Made by a program: the position numbers and the translations under genes. A stretch of 64,000 nucleotides of DNA from contig QGGY01000001.1 in assembly GCA_003148945.1 (NCBI GenBank), forward strand, positions 248,001 through 312,000. Reading direction: 5' to 3'. Shown here piece after piece: positions 34,194-43,096 of this stretch. Positions within the stretch are counted from its first letter, which is position 1. The number at the start of each line of letters is the position of its first letter. The DNA is from Murimonas intestini (lineage in GTDB: Bacteria > Bacillota > Clostridia > Lachnospirales > Lachnospiraceae). The notes below the pieces were generated by a model. That model searched no databases, had not been told where the DNA came from, and saw only the letters and a program-made list of their open reading frames with translations.

Positions 34194-34372
34194 GTACGAA
34201 CGATATTCTATCATAACTCTATATAAATTGCAATAGTTTTTTTGTTGACTTTTTATCATTGATAGTAGAGAATAGTATTATGAGGTTACAGTTTAACTTT
34301 CCGTTGTTTCGTGAAGCGCTGTTAAGGGCAGACGGATGCCGGACGGCAGAAAGCTTAACTGTAATAATATGG
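34194..34372. other. Intergenic stretch beside tRNA-Pro
   Basis: It contains the promoter region of the minus-strand tRNA gene (upstream of 34193) and no gene. On the other side of the tRNA, TTCCGATGCAT AAAA ATGCTCGGAA at 34072-34097 forms a hairpin that could end the tRNA transcript. Confidence 0.4.
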
Positions 34373-34482
34373 TAGCTATTCAGCGGGTCTGCGCATTTAC
34401 TGCACAGACCGTAAGAAAAATGATTCAAGGGTGCAAAAATCCCATCGCCGGAGGCGATTTTAAATGGATTTTTGCATGTAAC
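34373..34482 (+). repeat. Long TAGCTATTCAGC repeat, copy C
   Basis: 110 bases from TAGCTATTCAGCGGGTCTG to GGATTTTTGCATGTAAC. The central CCCATCGCC GGAG GGCGAT-like segment can fold. It is nearly identical to copy B at 25647-25750 in opposite orientation. It lies directly upstream of the RBS of the aldo/keto reductase gene. Confidence 0.87.
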
Positions 34483-34506
34483 TAAAAAGACAAAGGAGCG
34501 AATATT

Positions 34507-35529
34507 ATGGCAAAGGTAAGGCTTGGCAGAACAGAAATTGTAGTGGAGAAGAATGGATTTGGAGCTCTGCCTATACAGAGGGTAAATATGGACACTGCAA
34601 AACATATCTTGCGCAAGGCATATAAGAATGGCATTGAATTTTTTGATACGGCAAGATTTTATACTGACAGTGAGGAAAAACTGGGGGAAGCGCTGAGTGA
34701 TGTGCGGAATGAGGTAGTGCTGGCATCCAAGACGGGAGCCTTAAATGCTGAAGATTTCTGGAAGGACCTGGAGACTACCCTTAACAATTTAAAGACGGAT
34801 CATCTGGATATCTACCAGTTCCATAATCCGCCGTTCTGTCCTCTTCCCGGAGGGGAGGATGGGCTCTACGATGCTATGCTGAAGGCTAAGGAAGAGGGAA
34901 AGGTAAGATTTATCGGAATTACGAATCACAGGCTTGCTGTGGCGCATGAGGCAATTGATTCTGGAATGTATGATACACTGCAGTTTCCGTTCTGTTACCT
35001 CTCAGCAGAAAAGGAGACAGAGCTTGTAGAGAAATGCAGGAAGGCTGATATGGGATTCATTGCTATGAAAGCTTTGTCAGGCGGGCTTATTACCAGTTCA
35101 GAGGCCGCAGCCGCCTTTATGATGGAGTATGATAATGTGCTTCCCATCTGGGGTATTCAAAGAGAGAAGGAGTTAGACGAATTTCTGGAATTTGTAGCCA
35201 AGCCGCCTGTTATGACTGAAGAGATAAGCGCTCTGATAGAGAAGGACCGCAAAGAGCTGCAGGGTGAGTTCTGCCGCGGCTGTGGCTACTGTATGCCCTG
35301 TCCGGCGGGGATAGAGATTAATAACTGTGCACGTATGTCTCTGCTTCTGAGGAGGTCTCCTTCAGAACAGCAGCTTACCCCTGAAGTACAGGCGAAGATG
35401 AAGAAGATAGAGGAGTGTCTTCATTGTGGTAAATGTAAGACAAAATGCCCATATGGACTTGATACTCCGGCTCTGCTTGAAAAGAATTATAAGGATTACA
35501 AAGAGGTGTTAGCAGGAAAAGCCATATAA
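34507..35529 (+). CDS. Aldo/keto reductase with C-terminal 4Fe-4S domain
   Basis: A 340-residue protein. The N-terminal ~250 residues form an NAD(P)H-dependent aldo/keto reductase barrel (GFGALPIQRV, FFDTARFYTDSEEKLGEAL, ASKTGA, IYQFHNPP). The C-terminus has two ferredoxin-like clusters, CRGCGYCMPCPAGI and CLHCGKCKTKCPYGLDTP. Such fusions are common in anaerobes and may link electron carriers to carbonyl reduction. The RBS is AAAGGAG. Confidence 0.93.
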   Translation: MAKVRLGRTEIVVEKNGFGALPIQRVNMDTAKHILRKAYKNGIEFFDTARFYTDSEEKLGEALSDVRNEVVLASKTGALNAEDFWKDLETTLNNLKTDHLDIYQFHNPPFCPLPGGEDGLYDAMLKAKEEGKVRFIGITNHRLAVAHEAIDSGMYDTLQFPFCYLSAEKETELVEKCRKADMGFIAMKALSGGLITSSEAAAAFMMEYDNVLPIWGIQREKELDEFLEFVAKPPVMTEEISALIEKDRKELQGEFCRGCGYCMPCPAGIEINNCARMSLLLRRSPSEQQLTPEVQAKMKKIEECLHCGKCKTKCPYGLDTPALLEKNYKDYKEVLAGKAI

Positions 35530-35601
35530 TGTAATAGGTCAGACGACTGCTGAAAAGCAGGCGGCTGAATTGTAACGAGTTTTTGAAAGGGTGATGCCTA
35601 A

Positions 35602-36246
35602 GTGATTCCCAGAAAAATCAGGCCGGTTGAAGAAAAAATGAATATGGCTGTTTCGATGTTTGTAATTTTTCCGCTGTGGGCATATATTACAGGCTTGTAT
35701 TTGATTTCAAGTATTGGCGGCAATGCGGGGATGCTTTTACTGAGAGCAGTCATGTTTTTGGGCGGCTTTGTTTTTTTGTATATTGGTTTAATGTCATACA
35801 GGAAGGCAGCTGCGGCAAGAAAAGAGAGACAGAGGCTTAAGCAGTTCCCGCCGGTTAAAGGCACGATAGTTGAAGTGAGGCAGGATGTTTCTGTTAAGGC
35901 AGATGATTATTCTGTTTCTCAGAAGGTGATAAGGTACTATATGATTGTAAAAATATATGATCCTGAGACCATGATGCCGCGTCTGGTGAAAAGTGAGTAT
36001 TACAGTGAGCCTTTGCACAGGCTTCTGGGTGATACGAAGGCAAATGTCTACCAGGAACCGAACGGATGGAAGGCAACAGTTGATGATTTTGTATTGAAGA
36101 AGAATAGCAGAGAACCGGATATCAAGCTTGAGAATATGGTCATATACGATGTGGCTGCCGGCAAGGAGAACAGATTCCTTGGGATTCTGGGAAAGGCTGC
36201 AATTGTAGTTTTGATCATCTGGATGCTGGTTAAGTTCTTTTTATAG
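35602..36246 (+). CDS. Membrane protein of unknown function
   Basis: A 214-residue protein: two N-terminal membrane segments (VSMFVIFPLWAYITGLYLI, LLLRAVMFLGGFVFLYIGL), a soluble beta-rich middle (~80-180, FPPVKGTIVEVRQDVSVKAD, then YYMIVKIYDPETMMP) and a last segment (AAIVVLIIWMLVKFFL). The layout resembles DUF3592-type proteins, but I cannot confirm this. GTG 35602 is the first codon with an upstream GAAAGG; ATG 35638 is an alternative. Confidence 0.7.
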   Translation: MIPRKIRPVEEKMNMAVSMFVIFPLWAYITGLYLISSIGGNAGMLLLRAVMFLGGFVFLYIGLMSYRKAAAARKERQRLKQFPPVKGTIVEVRQDVSVKADDYSVSQKVIRYYMIVKIYDPETMMPRLVKSEYYSEPLHRLLGDTKANVYQEPNGWKATVDDFVLKKNSREPDIKLENMVIYDVAAGKENRFLGILGKAAIVVLIIWMLVKFFL

Positions 36247-36281
36247 CAGGATAAGCAGAATAATTGCAATCGGAGGTTTCT

Positions 36282-36755
36282 ATGGATTACAGAATCAGAG
36301 AGATATTAGAAGAAGAGTATAGCCTGCTTGAAGATTTTCTGTATGAAGCAATATTTGTGCCGGAGGGTATGGCGGCTCCGCCAAGATCAATAATCAGGCA
36401 GCCTGAGCTGCAGGTATATCTAAAGGATTTTGGAAAGAAAACGGGTGATGCGGGCTTAGTGGCGGAGGCCGGGGAAAAGGTGGCCGGTGCTGTATGGGTC
36501 CGTATTATGAATGATTATGGCCATATTGATGATATGACTCCTTCATTTGCAATTTCACTGTATAAAGAATTCCGGGGATTGGGGATAGGCACTGCATTAA
36601 TGAAAGAAATGCTTTATTTACTGAAGCATCAAGGATACAAGCAGGCTTCACTTGCGGTCCAAAAAGCCAACTATGCTGTAAATATGTATAAAAAAGTTGG
36701 TTTTAGCGTTTTGTATGAGAATGCGGAAGAATACATTATGGTAACTCGACTTTAA
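36282..36755 (+). CDS. GNAT family N-acetyltransferase
   Basis: A 157-residue acetyltransferase. The acetyl-CoA loop is YKEFRGLGIGTALMKEMLYLL near residues 92-112, followed by QASLAVQKANYAVNMYKKVGF, the family's C-terminal motif. ATG 36282 follows CGGAGG. The N-terminal FVPEGMAAPPRSI segment is shared with a subfamily of uncharacterised clostridial GNATs. Substrate unknown. Confidence 0.9.
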   Translation: MDYRIREILEEEYSLLEDFLYEAIFVPEGMAAPPRSIIRQPELQVYLKDFGKKTGDAGLVAEAGEKVAGAVWVRIMNDYGHIDDMTPSFAISLYKEFRGLGIGTALMKEMLYLLKHQGYKQASLAVQKANYAVNMYKKVGFSVLYENAEEYIMVTRL

Positions 36756-36782
36756 ATTTCTGACGGCAGAAGAAAAAAGGGG

Positions 36783-36813
36783 TTGACTTTAACGCTGCGT
36801 AAAGGTTTATGCT
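36783..36813 (+). promoter_or_regulatory. MerR-type promoter with 19-bp spacer
   Basis: TTGACT (36783-36788) and TATGCT (36808-36813) are 19 bp apart, the over-long spacer that MerR regulators correct by DNA distortion. The spacer TTAACGCTGCGTAAAGGTT holds an imperfect dyad (TAACGC/GCGTAA), the likely operator of the regulator encoded just downstream. Confidence 0.8.
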
Positions 36814-36835
36814 GATTTTGTCAGGAGGTGCAAAG

Positions 36836-37600
36836 ATGGAATACACAATTTTAAAGCTTGCAAATCTGGCTGGAATCAGCACCAGGACTCTTCGGTATTA
36901 TGATGAGATTGGTTTGCTTAAGCCTTCCCGAAAAGAGGACAGCGGTTACCGCGTCTATGGGGAGGGGGAGGTAGACAGGCTGCAGCAGATCTTATTTTAC
37001 CGGGAGCTTGGATTAGGGCTGTCTGATATTAAGAAAGCAATGGACGCCCCGGAATATTTCAGGCTGGATGTATTAAAAGGGCACTTGAAGGAACTTAGTG
37101 AGCGGCGGGTGCAGCTTGCCCTTCTGATAGAAAATGTTGAGAAGACAATTCAGAAAGAAGAAGGGAGAATACAAATGGCAGATCAGGAAAAATTTATGGG
37201 GCTGAAGAGACAGATCATAGCAGAGAATGAAGAGAAGTATGGTGATGAGATCCGCTCAAAATATGGTGATACTTCTGTAGATGAAAGCAATAAGAAAATG
37301 TTGGGACTTACAGAAGAAGCGTACAGCGAGATGACAGACACAGGTGAGAGGATCCTGCAGATACTGGAAGAGGCTGTCAGGAATCAGGAAAAGCCCGAAG
37401 GTGAAAAAGGTCGTGAAGCGGCCGAGCTTCACAAGAAATGGCTTACATTTACATGGCCCAGCTATACGAAGGAAGCCCACTGCGGGGTTGTGCAGATGTA
37501 TGTGGCTGATGAGAGATTCAGGGCGTACTATGACGGAAATATGCAGGGATGTGCAGCATTCCTCAAGGCGTCTGTGGAGGCGCACGTTGATGAGATTTAG
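36836..37600 (+). CDS. MerR family regulator with TipAS-like domain
   Basis: A 254-residue regulator. Residues 1-70 form the MerR HTH (YTILKLANLAGISTRTLRYY, DEIGLLKPSRKEDSGYRVY), then comes the coiled-coil dimer helix (~80-118), and a TipAS-type ligand domain (~125-254, HKKWLTFTWPSYTKEAHCG, then MYVADERFRAYYD). TipAS domains bind thiopeptides or other amphipathic drugs and may trigger efflux or self-control. AGGAGG before ATG 36836 rejects the frame's upstream extension. No transporter lies next to it, so it may act mainly on itself. Confidence 0.93.
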   Translation: MEYTILKLANLAGISTRTLRYYDEIGLLKPSRKEDSGYRVYGEGEVDRLQQILFYRELGLGLSDIKKAMDAPEYFRLDVLKGHLKELSERRVQLALLIENVEKTIQKEEGRIQMADQEKFMGLKRQIIAENEEKYGDEIRSKYGDTSVDESNKKMLGLTEEAYSEMTDTGERILQILEEAVRNQEKPEGEKGREAAELHKKWLTFTWPSYTKEAHCGVVQMYVADERFRAYYDGNMQGCAAFLKASVEAHVDEI

Positions 37601-37641
37601 GCTGTATATTCTGAAGATATCACAGATGGCGGAAACATAAG

Positions 37642-37687
37642 CCGCAAGGAGCCGGACTGCAAAAAAATGCAGGCCGGCTCTTTGCGG
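37642..37687. terminator. Bidirectional terminator
   Basis: CCGCAA...GAGCCGG...CTGCA and TGCAG...CCGGCTC...TTGCGG pair in three blocks around an A-rich loop. It ends the MerR gene and, on the other strand, the hydrolase gene. Confidence 0.85.
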
Positions 37688-37703
37688 TTTTAGTGAGGGG
37701 CTT

Positions 37704-38471
37704 TTACTGGCTGACATGATGTCCCGGAACTGTTTTGCTGTCTGAGCGAAGGAAATTCAGGACAACCTCATTTGTCTGTTCTGCCCATTTGCCAAAGACA
37801 AAATGGGAAGCCTTTGGTATAATAGTGAGTGTACTCTTGGGCAGTGAGCGGGCGATAAGCTTTGTATGTTTATCCTTTATCATATCACGTTCACCGGCCA
37901 GTATAAGAGCAGGGGCGGTGATGCGTCCCAGACTGTCAGGATTGATACGCGGTTCTTTGACCATGAGCCCCAGGATCTCTGCCTTTATCCTTGCTTTTTT
38001 ATCAAATTTTGCAATCAGGCTGCAGATTCCATAACCCAGTATAGTGGGGAGCTGACAGGAGGGCTTAACACCCATGGGATAAAGATTTCCACCTGCCAGT
38101 ACCAGCTTTTCTATAGGGTATACACTTTTCAGCGCCATCAGCATGGCAATATTGGCACCATCACTGAATCCCAGGACAGAAGCGCTCTTTACCCTCAGGT
38201 ATTTTAACAGTTCAATGGCATCAATTGACATCTGATCCAAAGTGAGTGGTTCAGGACCTCTTTCTGAGAGGCCGTGTCCCCTGCTGTCCATGGTGATGAC
38301 TTGAAAATGTTTTGAGAAATCGGGGATCTGTTTGTCAAAGCAGTGGCCGTCTTCTCCATTACCGTGCAGCAGCAGAAGTGTTTTAGGACCATTACCATAT
38401 ATGCGGTAATGGATGTTGGCTCCGTGTATCAGCGCGGAACCTTCTTTGATTGGTTCTGTCATGGCGTTCAT
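37704..38471 (-). CDS. Alpha/beta hydrolase
   Basis: A 255-residue alpha/beta fold hydrolase. Oxyanion motif LLLLHGNGEDG, nucleophile GFSDG (Ser), acid in LILAGERDMI (Asp) and catalytic His in ASHFVFGKW are in the expected order. Substrate unknown; the family covers esterases, lactonases and C-C bond hydrolases. The ATG at 38471 has AGGATG upstream; M4 is an alternative start. Confidence 0.9.
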   Translation of the reverse strand: MNAMTEPIKEGSALIHGANIHYRIYGNGPKTLLLLHGNGEDGHCFDKQIPDFSKHFQVITMDSRGHGLSERGPEPLTLDQMSIDAIELLKYLRVKSASVLGFSDGANIAMLMALKSVYPIEKLVLAGGNLYPMGVKPSCQLPTILGYGICSLIAKFDKKARIKAEILGLMVKEPRINPDSLGRITAPALILAGERDMIKDKHTKLIARSLPKSTLTIIPKASHFVFGKWAEQTNEVVLNFLRSDSKTVPGHHVSQ

Positions 38472-38541
38472 CCTTTCTGAGAGTATATTAGTAGTATAGC
38501 TTAAGTTTATGAAAAAATTATGAAATATGGGGGAAAAGACA

Positions 38542-39450
38542 ATGAAATATATACCTGCTAAGACGATAGTGACAAAAACGAAAAGTCCGTCTTCGTGGTT
38601 TGGGATAGATTATAATATGAATATTTATAAGGGATGCTGTCATGGATGTATTTATTGTGACAGCCGTTCTGAGTGCTACCATGTAGAAAATTTTGACCAG
38701 GTCAGGGCAAAAGAAAACGCTCTCCAGATTATCAGGGATGAGCTGCGCAGAAAGTCAGGGACGGGAGTTGTGGGAACTGGCGCTATGAGCGATCCCTACA
38801 ATCCTTTTGAGAAGGAGCTGGAGCTGACAAGGCATGCATTGGAGCTCATAGACGCCTTTGGATTCGGAGCTGCAATTGCCACAAAAAGCAGTCTGATGAC
38901 GCGTGATATTGATGTTTTGTCGGGGATAGCAGAACATTCTCCGGTTCTCTGCAAAGTCACGGTCACGGCGGCAGACGATGAACTTTGCAGAAAGCTGGAG
39001 CCTAACGTGTCCCCTTCCAGTGAACGCTTTGAGATGATAGAAAAGCTGTCCGGTGCAGGGCTTTTTTCAGGCATACTGCTGATGCCTGTGCTTCCGTTTT
39101 TGGAAGATGATCAGAAAAATGTTCTGGAAATAGTAAGACGTGCTTCAGAGTGCGGAGCCAGATTTATATATCCTGCTTTTGGAATGACACTCAGACAGAA
39201 TCAGAGAGACTGGTATTATAACAAACTGGAGGAAATTTTTCCGGGAGAGGGGCTTGCAGAAAAGTACCAGAAACGATATGGGAATTACTATGAATGCAGA
39301 TCCCCTAAAGCAGCATCACTATATAAAGCATTTGCGGCAGAATGTGACAGGAGAGGGATACTGTACAATATGAAAGATATTATAGCTGCCTATAAGAGGG
39401 GATATGAGGTCAGGCAGCTCTCACTGTTTGACGGACCGGATTTTTTTTGA
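38542..39450 (+). CDS. Radical SAM protein (SPL-like/Rv2578c-type)
   Basis: A 302-residue radical SAM enzyme with cluster motif YKGCCHGCIYCDSR (CxxxCxxC) near residues 26-39, followed by MSDPYNPFEKEL and the downstream barrel. It resembles the large group of SPL/Rv2578c-like radical SAM proteins of unknown substrate. ATG 38542 is preceded by GGGGGA; the upstream ATG at 38527 covers that site. It stands alone, divergent from the hydrolase gene. Confidence 0.9.
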   Translation: MKYIPAKTIVTKTKSPSSWFGIDYNMNIYKGCCHGCIYCDSRSECYHVENFDQVRAKENALQIIRDELRRKSGTGVVGTGAMSDPYNPFEKELELTRHALELIDAFGFGAAIATKSSLMTRDIDVLSGIAEHSPVLCKVTVTAADDELCRKLEPNVSPSSERFEMIEKLSGAGLFSGILLMPVLPFLEDDQKNVLEIVRRASECGARFIYPAFGMTLRQNQRDWYYNKLEEIFPGEGLAEKYQKRYGNYYECRSPKAASLYKAFAAECDRRGILYNMKDIIAAYKRGYEVRQLSLFDGPDFF

Positions 39451-39587
39451 ATTTAAAAATGCGGGATTAGTTACATAAAATCTTTTATATAGATTGAAAA
39501 TTAATTATTTAATTCTGAGTCCAAATAGCGCCCTGTTTCGTCTAATGGGTATAAATAAGTCAGACTAAGGAAAAGGGGGAGTTTTAT

Positions 39588-40145
39588 GTGAGGTATTTGG
39601 TAAAGAGAGCTCAGAATGATGATGAGGAGGCGTTTATTGAACTGATAGAACGCTCTAAGCAGGGGATGTATAAGGTGGCAAAATCTTATCTGCACTGTGA
39701 AGAGGATGTGGCTGACGCCATGCAGGAGACGATACTGGCCTGCTATGAAAAAATCAGGACACTGAAAGAGCCGGATTATTTTCAGACATGGATGATACGG
39801 ATCCTGATTAACAGATGTAAAGATATTTTAAAGAAGAATAAAGAACTCCGTCTTCTGGATGATTATCCGGAAAGGCCATTTATGGAGGAGATGCAGGTAA
39901 ACCTGGAATTTGAAGAGCTTCTGGAATCTGTGGGAGAGAAGTATAAAACGATACTTGTCCTTTATTATGTGGAAGGGTTTAATACGAGAGAGATAGCCGG
40001 ACTGCTGGATATGAATGAACACACGGTGAAGACAAGGCTGGCAAGAGGAAGGGATAAGTTTCGCAAAGAATATATGAGAAGTGATGAGATTATAAAAGAA
40101 TGCAATTTAAAAAAAACGGGATACAGTCAGGCATCTTCATCATAA
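39588..40145 (+). CDS. ECF-type RNA polymerase sigma factor
   Basis: A 185-residue sigma-70 family protein with region 2 (FIELIERSKQGMYKVAKSYL, EDVADAMQETILACYEKI) and region 4 (YYVEGFNTREIAGLLDMNEH, TVKTRLARGR). GTG 39588 has AAGGGGGAG 7 bases upstream. The next gene 12 bases later encodes its probable membrane-bound anti-sigma. The CGTCTAATG sequence at 39539-39547 could be an ECF -10 for self-activation, but no convincing -35 was found. Confidence 0.92.
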   Translation: MRYLVKRAQNDDEEAFIELIERSKQGMYKVAKSYLHCEEDVADAMQETILACYEKIRTLKEPDYFQTWMIRILINRCKDILKKNKELRLLDDYPERPFMEEMQVNLEFEELLESVGEKYKTILVLYYVEGFNTREIAGLLDMNEHTVKTRLARGRDKFRKEYMRSDEIIKECNLKKTGYSQASSS

Positions 40146-40157
40146 GGGGGGAATAGG

Positions 40158-41609
40158 ATGAGTAAGCAGTATAATAATGAGGAAATCTCAAGGATATTAT
40201 GCCAGGATCTAATTTTCAGCAGGACAATAAATGACAGGCTTGATGAAACATATGCCCTTATACGGGCGAACGCAAGACAGATAAGGGAAGGAAGTGCAGA
40301 AAATTCCCACAGAAGAGTACGCAAAATGGGCAGAAGAAAAATCGGCAGAAGATTAGGTCTTGCAGCTGCAGTGATGGTTCTGCTGGCTGCAGCATCTTTG
40401 GCAGTGGTGGCTGCAGGAGGATTTTTTGTTAAAAACAGCAGCCAGACAGGGGACAGTATGACATATGAATTCAAGATTGATTATACACTTGTACCGAAGA
40501 AGTTTGAGGCGAAGCCGTCCTATCTGCCGGAAGGCTATAAAGAATGGCAGAAGGGGAAATATGAGAAGGATGAATATGCGCGAATTTCTATCAGGACTGT
40601 AAACATGGATCTTATGGACAGTAACAGCGGCGAATTTGACTGCGTTGGCGTGGAATCAGTAACAACAGATATACTTGGAGGAATGGATGCGGATATTGTG
40701 CAGTTAAAAGAAAATAAGATGTCTTACCACCCATTTGATAAAAGGATATACTTGTTCAATCCGGATAAGGGATATGCAATAGCTCTGTATGGGACAGATC
40801 TGGTGGAGATGGGAGAACTGAAAAAAGTAGCTGATTCATTAATAGTCACAGAGACAGAGGAGGATATTTCCTATACTTCAGAAGAATTAAAGAAAATCCG
40901 GCAGCAAAGAATGGAGGAAGAAAATAAAAAGAGCATGGCAGCCAACGAGGCAGGGGTTCCTGCGGATGCTGTTACGCCCATGGGGGAAGAAGCCGGGATG
41001 GTAAACGCGCAGGGGACAGAAATTTCAGACGGAGTAAAATACAAAGTAATGGAGGTGATCCATGCCGACAGTATCAGCGAGCTGCCGGATCTGGAGGAAA
41101 AATATTTTATTGATTATGAGGATAACAGCTGGTGGATCCGTGAGGATGGGACACTGAAGCCACAGGGAAGGGTTAAGGCAGATAGCTGGCCGCTGACAGG
41201 AGATGAAGAAATAGAGCAGGTGCAGCAGAAATATCTGTTAGTGAGGGTCAGGGCAAAGAATAACAGCGATTCCCTAAAGATGGCTCAGGGAGGGCTTTTT
41301 GCGTATCTGCTCCGGCAGGAGGAAGACGGCCATTATTCTTTCATGGATAATACAGTCCATAAACAGGTGGAAGTGGATAATATTCAGATGGAATCCCGGC
41401 CATTTTATTTTGACGGCGCCGAAAATATTGAGGGAGAGGCAAGAAGTGACTTTTATTATTACTACCTGGAACCAGGGGAAGAAAAAGAGTACACTCTCAT
41501 ATGGGCTGTGGATGAAGACGTCATTGACAATGTCTGTCTGATGGTGGATTATAACGGGATGTACGAACCGGGATGTTATGATAATAAACGGTTCATGAGC
41601 ATTAAATAA
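40158..41609 (+). CDS. Membrane-anchored anti-sigma factor-like protein
   Basis: A 483-residue protein with a cytoplasmic N-terminus (~1-70), one membrane segment (LGLAAAVMVLLAAASLAVVA, ~74-93) and a large extracellular part. The first ~140 external residues (PSYLPEGYKEWQ, then GYAIALYGTDL) resemble DUF4367-type domains; the C-terminal ~200 residues resemble the DUF5643/beta-sandwich sensor (ISDGVKYKVMEV...LEPGEEKEYTLIWAVDEDV). It follows the sigma gene after 12 bases and should hold it at the membrane until an envelope signal arrives. Confidence 0.83.
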   Translation: MSKQYNNEEISRILCQDLIFSRTINDRLDETYALIRANARQIREGSAENSHRRVRKMGRRKIGRRLGLAAAVMVLLAAASLAVVAAGGFFVKNSSQTGDSMTYEFKIDYTLVPKKFEAKPSYLPEGYKEWQKGKYEKDEYARISIRTVNMDLMDSNSGEFDCVGVESVTTDILGGMDADIVQLKENKMSYHPFDKRIYLFNPDKGYAIALYGTDLVEMGELKKVADSLIVTETEEDISYTSEELKKIRQQRMEEENKKSMAANEAGVPADAVTPMGEEAGMVNAQGTEISDGVKYKVMEVIHADSISELPDLEEKYFIDYEDNSWWIREDGTLKPQGRVKADSWPLTGDEEIEQVQQKYLLVRVRAKNNSDSLKMAQGGLFAYLLRQEEDGHYSFMDNTVHKQVEVDNIQMESRPFYFDGAENIEGEARSDFYYYYLEPGEEKEYTLIWAVDEDVIDNVCLMVDYNGMYEPGCYDNKRFMSIK

Positions 41610-41623
41610 GAAGGGGGAAATGA

Positions 41624-41661
41624 CCAAAGGGTGTGCCAGGTTATTGCGGCACACCCTTTGG
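41624..41661. terminator. Terminator after the anti-sigma gene
   Basis: CCAAAGGGTGTGCC and GGCACACCCTTTGG form a perfect 14-bp stem, followed by TTCTTCT. A second inverted repeat, CTTCTATA...TATAGAAG, follows at 41664-41694. Confidence 0.85.
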
Positions 41662-41795
41662 TTCTTCTATAGGAAACTTCGTTTCATATAGAAGCCCCTT
41701 CCGGGAGGATGTACAGCAGCGCACGCGGAACAAAAGCTGCGCTTTTCATAATATTGGCTCGAGGGGGGGCGCAAAGCGCATTTTTGTTCATTTGG

Positions 41796-42656
41796 TCACC
41801 AGCCCGCCAGACTCAGCAGGATACCGGCTGCAGATGCTGTCAGATATAGGATGCCGATGATCTTCAGGTTTTCTTTTTTGTCTGGATTCATCTTAAATAA
41901 AACAATAAGCCCAACACCGGCTCCCGTGCAGAGTCCGGCAATGACAGAAGCAAATGTGATCGCACCGTCCAGATAAAGCTGAGTAAGTATGACAGATGCG
42001 GCACAGTTGGGGATCAGGCCGATGACAGCGGCGATCAGCGGCTGGAAAATGGTATTGCCCAGAAGGAGGGCAGACAGCCTTTCAATGCCGAAAATTTCAG
42101 TTATAAGATTCAGCACACCGGAGAACACAAATAAATAAATCAGTATTCTTACTGTGTGTTTTATTGCCGGCTTTACAATACCCCCGTGATCATGGCAGCC
42201 GCAGCCGGAGCAGAGATCTTCCAGATGCCTGTCATCTGTCTGCCTCTGCCTCCAGAGACAGTCAACTGCATATCCGGCCAGAATTGCTATAACAACCTTG
42301 ACAGCCAGAAGAATGAGGATATCCTTTCCGCGTCCCGGATTTCCAAGAAGGATGAGGATGGCTTCATCGGAAGTGGCAATAAAGACGGAAACCAGGGTAC
42401 CGGGGGAGATCACGCCGCCGGCAAATAAGTTTGCAGCCATGACAGAAAAGCCGCATTGAGGGACACAGCCTGCCAGAGCGCCGAAGATGGGACCAGACCA
42501 GCCTACTCTGGCCAGCATCCTGTTAAGAAAACTGCCTGAATAATGTTCAAGCGCTTCCAAAACGAGAAATGCAGCAAACAAAAAAGGAAGCATCTTAATG
42601 CAGTCCAGGCTCGTGTCTGTCAGAACATCCAAAAAAATGTTTAAATAATACTCCAT
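41796..42656 (-). CDS. Putative metal (manganese/arsenic-type) transporter, PF11449-like
   Basis: A 286-residue integral membrane protein with 8-10 hydrophobic segments. Two PxC motifs repeat between halves (CVPQCGFSV and LIPNCAASV), and a hydrophilic central loop CSGCGCHDHGG is rich in Cys/His. This matches the family annotated as putative manganese transporter or arsenic efflux protein (ArsP-2-like). The loop suggests metal sensing or binding. The gene is alone on the minus strand and ends near a GC-rich repeat stretch. Confidence 0.8.
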   Translation of the reverse strand: MEYYLNIFLDVLTDTSLDCIKMLPFLFAAFLVLEALEHYSGSFLNRMLARVGWSGPIFGALAGCVPQCGFSVMAANLFAGGVISPGTLVSVFIATSDEAILILLGNPGRGKDILILLAVKVVIAILAGYAVDCLWRQRQTDDRHLEDLCSGCGCHDHGGIVKPAIKHTVRILIYLFVFSGVLNLITEIFGIERLSALLLGNTIFQPLIAAVIGLIPNCAASVILTQLYLDGAITFASVIAGLCTGAGVGLIVLFKMNPDKKENLKIIGILYLTASAAGILLSLAGW

Positions 42657-42743
42657 AGTGTTAAGTTCTCCTTTTTAGCCTATTTTTTATTATAACCATA
42701 AAAAGGATCAAATTACCAGAACTTTTTTGAAACTAAATTCTGC

Positions 42744-42772
42744 TTGACAATATGAAACAAAAATGATATCTT
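42744..42772 (+). promoter_or_regulatory. Promoter of the leuA T-box transcript
   Basis: TTGACA (42744-42749), 17-base spacer, TATCTT (42767-42772). Confidence 0.75.
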
Positions 42773-42794
42773 AGACTCAGTTGATAATAGAGAA

Positions 42795-43096
42795 TGCAAT
42801 GAAGAGGAATAGTACGATTCGTTCTGATTACAGAGAGCCGGCGGCTGGTGTGAGACGGCAGAAGGATGGATGGGAACTCACCTTGGAGCGGCTGCCCCAA
42901 ATTTCATGATGTATGGAAGAGTAGGCGCAGACGGAACCCTACCGTTATCCTGGGAGGATATAATGTTCAGCAATTGGACCCGTATCCGCAGAGAGTATGA
43001 AGTAATTCATAAAATAGAGTGGTACCGCGTAAGACATGCAGAGTCAGTCTTTCGTCTCTAATGACAGCAGATGTCAGGAGATGGGGGGCTTTTTTA
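42795..43096 (+). promoter_or_regulatory. T-box riboswitch controlling leuA, leucine (CUC) specifier
   Basis: Basal AGG with AATAGTA (42805-42814), AGAGAG, apical GGCGGCTGGTGTGAGACGGC, then GAA-CTC-A-CCTTGGAGC with CTC at 42877-42879 as leucine specifier. The T-box bulge TGGTACCGCG is at 43020-43029, and the terminator (CGTCTC...TGACA/TGTCA...GAGATG followed by GGGGGGCTTTTTT) at 43051-43096. Uncharged tRNA-Leu should allow read-through into leuA. A further ~190 untranslated bases lie between the terminator and the start codon. Confidence 0.92.

Noticed and set aside
42870-43061. 63-codon frame within the leuA leader
   Set aside because: It lies entirely inside the T-box structure and has no RBS.
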